A DNA stretch of 64,000 nucleotides from Streptomyces aurantiacus (GTDB lineage: Bacteria; Actinomycetota; Actinomycetes; Streptomycetales; Streptomycetaceae). How positions within the stretch are numbered: position 1 is the first letter of the stretch; each line of letters starts with the position of its first letter. Location: positions 5,580,001 to 5,644,000 of the forward strand of contig NZ_CP114283.1 in assembly GCF_027107535.1 (NCBI RefSeq), in the 5' to 3' direction. A model generated the notes under the pieces. The model saw only the letters and a program-made list of their open reading frames with translations, ran no database searches and was not told the DNA's origin. A program made the translations under genes and the position numbers. This document shows positions 61,459-64,000 of the stretch, one piece after another.

Positions 61459-62145
61459 ATGGCTCAAGCCCCGCCGTCGGCACGAACAACGGTCCGCCGG
61501 ATCCACCGGCTCCTTCTCATCGGCCTGGCAGTCGTCTTCGCAACGATCACCGCAGCCTTTGGCCACCAGTGGTACGACTCTTCGGACTCCTCCGACGCAC
61601 CACCCGCGACACCTTTCTCGGCCGCACCACCTTCGAAGTCCCGGTCCGCACCGTCGCCGAACGTTCCTCGCAGTGAGCACGGCAGCGCGCCCGTGGAGGC
61701 CGGCGGTACCGTGCCCGAGGGCGTGACTGTCTTCGACGACGGGATCGCGGCGGTGGCCGGACTCGATCCAGATCTGCTCGGAGCCCTCCGTGAGGCTGCC
61801 ACGGACGCCGAGAAGGACCGAGTCGAGTTCTACGTCAACAGCGGGCGGCGCTCCCCGGAGTACCAGGAGCAGCTTCTGCGCGAGGCGGTCTCCACGTACG
61901 GCTCCGAAGCTGAGGCCGCCCGGTGGGTGGCCACCGCGGCGACGTCACCTCATGTGTCGGGGGACGCGGTCGACATCGGGGAGTCCGATGCGACGGCGTG
62001 GCTGTCCCGGCACGGCGCCGGGTACGGGCTCTGCCAGATCTACGAGAACGAACCCTGGCACTACGAACTGCGCCCCGACGCCGTCGATGACGGTTGCCCG
62101 CGCACGTACGCCGACCCCACCCAGGACCCGAGGATGCAGCAGTGA
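61459..62145 (+). CDS. M15 D-Ala-D-Ala carboxypeptidase, VanY-like
   Basis: A 228-residue extracytoplasmic zinc peptidase. An N-terminal membrane anchor lies at about 17-33 (HRLLLIGLAVVFATITA), followed by a Ser/Pro linker to about 85. The catalytic domain has SPHVSGDAVDIG (zinc ligands His165 and Asp172) and NEPWHYEL (catalytic Glu198, ligand His201). Cys192 and Cys213 may form a disulfide. It would trim D-Ala from stem peptides. It is coupled by GTGA to the VanJ-like gene and divergent from VanRS-like genes. Confidence 0.92.
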   Translation: MAQAPPSARTTVRRIHRLLLIGLAVVFATITAAFGHQWYDSSDSSDAPPATPFSAAPPSKSRSAPSPNVPRSEHGSAPVEAGGTVPEGVTVFDDGIAAVAGLDPDLLGALREAATDAEKDRVEFYVNSGRRSPEYQEQLLREAVSTYGSEAEAARWVATAATSPHVSGDAVDIGESDATAWLSRHGAGYGLCQIYENEPWHYELRPDAVDDGCPRTYADPTQDPRMQQ

Positions 62146-63248
62146 CCGGCGGCGAGCGAGAGCGGACGATGACACAGGTCGACACGGCAGCAACCGGACA
62201 GCGCGACTCCGACGCCGGGGACTCCGGCCCGGGCACCCGGCGCGCGGACATCCGCCGGGCGATCCGCGTCGCGTCTCGGCCGGAGCTCTGGAAGCGCGGC
62301 CCGGTGCTCACGGCGCTGGCCCTGCTGCTGGGCCTGTTCATGCTGCTGCACGCGAAGATCCCGAACCGGATCGGGAATCTCGGCAGCCTGGCGGAGACCG
62401 TCCTGCCGTGGTTCGGCCTGTTCATCCCGCTGCTGCTGGCCGGGGCGCTGTGGCGCCGCTCCGCCGCCGCGGTGGCCGCGCTGCTGCTGCCGGTCGCGGT
62501 GTGGCTGAACCTCTTCGGCGGCCTGCTCGGTGACAAGTCCCACCCGGGCAGCGACCTCACCGTGGTCAGCCACAACGTCGGCGCCGAGAACCGCGACCCG
62601 GCCGGCACCGCCCGCGACCTCGCCGCCTCCGGAGCGGACGTGCTGGCCCTGGAGGAGATCACCCAGCAGGCGAAGACGGTGTACGAGAAGGGTCTGGCGA
62701 AGGCATATCCGTACCACACGGTGCAGGGCACGGTCGGGTTGTGGAGCAAGCTGCCTCTGTCCGACACCCGGCCCGTCGACACCGAGATGGACTACGGGCC
62801 GCTGGGGGACACCAAGCCGCTCGCCGTCAAGATGACCTACAACCGGGCGCTGCGCACCACGGTGACCACGGACCAGGGCCCGCTGGCGGTGTACGTGGCC
62901 CACCTGGGGTCCGCACGGGTGAATCCCGGGGAAGGCTTCTCGACGGACTCACGGGACAGAGGCGCGCGGGCACTCGGCAAGGCTGTCGCCGACGAGCGGA
63001 TCGAGCGGGTGGTACTGCTCGGCGACCTGAACGGCACCATGGACGACCGTGCGTTCGCCGGCATCACCTCGCAGCTGCGCTCGACCCAGGTCGCGGCCGG
63101 AGATGGCTTCGGCTTCACCTGGCCGGCGAAGTTCCCGATGGTGCGGATCGACCAGATCCTGGTCCGTGGCGTGTCGCCGGAGAGCTCGTGGTCCCTGCCG
63201 CCCACGGGCAGCGACCACCTGCCGGTGGCGGCCGGCATCAGCTGGTGA
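62142..63248 (+). CDS. VanJ-like membrane endonuclease/exonuclease/phosphatase protein
   Basis: A 368-residue protein. The first ~45 residues are charged, then three membrane helices follow (about 54-70, 84-100, 108-127). An extracellular EEP-fold domain has VVSHNVGAEN, LALEEITQQ, VYVAHLGS, VVLLGDLNGTMDD and the metal/His end GSDHLPVAA. S. coelicolor VanJ has this same layout and confers teicoplanin-type resistance, possibly through action on undecaprenyl lipid pyrophosphate. The GTG overlaps the VanY stop; an ATG 27 nt downstream has GCGAGAG upstream and is a good alternative. Confidence 0.88.
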   Translation: MTGGERERTMTQVDTAATGQRDSDAGDSGPGTRRADIRRAIRVASRPELWKRGPVLTALALLLGLFMLLHAKIPNRIGNLGSLAETVLPWFGLFIPLLLAGALWRRSAAAVAALLLPVAVWLNLFGGLLGDKSHPGSDLTVVSHNVGAENRDPAGTARDLAASGADVLALEEITQQAKTVYEKGLAKAYPYHTVQGTVGLWSKLPLSDTRPVDTEMDYGPLGDTKPLAVKMTYNRALRTTVTTDQGPLAVYVAHLGSARVNPGEGFSTDSRDRGARALGKAVADERIERVVLLGDLNGTMDDRAFAGITSQLRSTQVAAGDGFGFTWPAKFPMVRIDQILVRGVSPESSWSLPPTGSDHLPVAAGISW

Positions 63249-63276
63249 ACACCGCGCCGGCCCTGCGCCCGCCCTC

Positions 63277-64000
63277 TCAAGAGAGCCGGTGATAGGCCTT
63301 GTTGGCGATGCGCCAGCCGCCATCGGAACGGATCAGCAGGAAAATGTCGGTGAAGGTGTCCGCGCCGTGCTGGAGTGTCATGGTCGCGGTCGCGACAGTG
63401 CCGTGGACATCGACGGCATCGATACGGCGGGAGCGAGTCGGTTCGTCCGGGGCCGGCCGACCGGGGAAGAGCGCGCAGTATTCGTCCAGGGGCCACGACA
63501 CGAATGCTCCGTCCCGGATTCCCTCGATGTGCGCGGTGGGCAGGAACGCGTCGCGGAAGTGGGCGGGATCGCCGGTGGCATGGCCGCGGACGTAGGCACG
63601 GAGCGGTTCGAGCACGGCGTCCCCCACGGCGGGATCCGTGGCGGCGACGGCGATGTCGGCCCCGGGGCCCGCAGAGGTGTCACCCAGACCGGCGGCGCTG
63701 CGCAGAGGCGTGTCCGACGCGTCGGCCAGCAGCGTCATGTCCTTGGCCAACGCACCGATCGTGAAGTCGGCCGTACCCACGGGCGGCTCGCTGTCGAGGA
63801 AGGGGCGTTTGCGGACCACGAGGCCGCCGAGCTGTCCGAGTTCGAGGACGTCCAGTGCCTGGGCACGCGGCAGGCCGAGGGCGTCGGCCTGCCGCAGCGC
63901 GTCACGCAGCGCGAGGACGGCACCGGCGAGGCTGTTGTTGGCGATCAACTTGAGCGCGGCGGCCGTGGCGGCGCCGTCGACGAGCCGCACGGTGCCGAGT
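63277..64000 (-). CDS. Beta-hydroxyacid dehydrogenase fused to an NTF2-like domain (5' end outside window)
   Basis: The visible 241 residues start in the C-terminal helical domain of a 3-hydroxyisobutyrate-dehydrogenase-like protein: GAATAAALKLIANNSLAG carries the conserved catalytic Lys (K in ALKLIANN), and GALAKDMTLLADAS is its usual C-terminal motif. A hinge of about 25 Gly/Ala residues follows. Then an NTF2/Lumazine_bd_2-like domain of about 120 residues runs from VLEPLRAYVRGHATGDPAHFRDAFLPTA to IDAVDVHGTVATATMTL and ends GGWRIANKAYHRLS. This pairing is not one I know as standard. No stop or ribosome site breaks the joint. Confidence 0.85.
   Translation of the reverse strand, partial: LGTVRLVDGAATAAALKLIANNSLAGAVLALRDALRQADALGLPRAQALDVLELGQLGGLVVRKRPFLDSEPPVGTADFTIGALAKDMTLLADASDTPLRSAAGLGDTSAGPGADIAVAATDPAVGDAVLEPLRAYVRGHATGDPAHFRDAFLPTAHIEGIRDGAFVSWPLDEYCALFPGRPAPDEPTRSRRIDAVDVHGTVATATMTLQHGADTFTDIFLLIRSDGGWRIANKAYHRLS

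Noticed and set aside
59525..63248. A full glycopeptide-resistance cluster
   Set aside because: vanH, vanA and vanX are absent from the window; only regulators, a VanY-like and a VanJ-like gene are seen.

Overview
The window is about 70% GC or higher, has very dense ORFs and carries actinomycete hallmarks: a WblA-type WhiB protein, a CebR-type cellulose operator, a CmtR-type metal sensor, DUF5302 and DUF2690 proteins, SlpD-type secreted hydrolases, AfsR-like NB-ARC/TPR regulators and many ATGA/GTGA translational couplings. This points to a Streptomyces chromosome, probably an accessory-rich arm, because nearly every gene is a regulator, transporter, secreted enzyme or redox enzyme. I saw no rRNA, tRNA, CRISPR array, transposase or phage gene.

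Layout. 1-5071: the 3' end of a peptide/nickel-type ABC permease; a divergent MerR / imine-reductase-like pair; then a cell-wall module made of a secreted peptidoglycan-binding protein, a decayed duplicate of its 3' half, and two coupled membrane-anchored HTH proteins, one of which carries the same wall-binding domain. 5158-11840: an MFS pump, an FtsX-type ABC exporter and a divergent NarL-type two-component system. 11906-15010: a GNAT protein, a divergent HxlR / NmrA-like pair and small housekeeping-like genes. 15131-23455: a catabolic region resembling mymA/VirS clusters, with a TetR, a 39-bp perfect operator, an SMP-30 lactonase, three SDRs, a VirS-type AraC regulator, an aldehyde dehydrogenase and a Baeyer-Villiger/FMO-type monooxygenase. 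23608-30348: an LLM oxidoreductase-TetR-MFS run, a phosphotransferase, an SDR and two alpha/beta hydrolases.

30798-38176: two NB-ARC/TPR regulators flanking DUF1801 and AhpD-like genes, then a DeoR repressor. 38319-43958: a lipoprotein, an S41 peptidase, an SlpD-type aminopeptidase and a CmtR-CDF metal-efflux pair. 44333-49165: phosphoglucomutase behind a broken MarR gene, then a beta-mannanase and a GDSL esterase, both with CBM2-type modules, under a perfect CebR box. 49337-51933: a response-regulator fragment, a WblA paralogue and an ECF sigma factor with a membrane partner. 52107-59444: small enzymes, an XRE regulator, an SDR-tautomerase pair, a PaaX regulator, a secreted hydrolase coupled to an MHS-type transporter, and a VOC protein. 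59525-63248: a VanRS-like two-component system divergent from a VanY-like carboxypeptidase and a VanJ-like protein. 63277-64000: the 3' part of an unusual dehydrogenase-NTF2 fusion.

The most original signals are the two-tier wall-sensing module (2453-5071), the self-contained van-like module without vanHAX (59525-63248), the divergent promoter built into a 39-bp palindrome (15822-15860), the 24-bp repeat expansion inside a response regulator (11406-11525) and the dehydrogenase-NTF2 fusion at the right edge. All functions are read from sequence motifs and remembered family features; no search was run.
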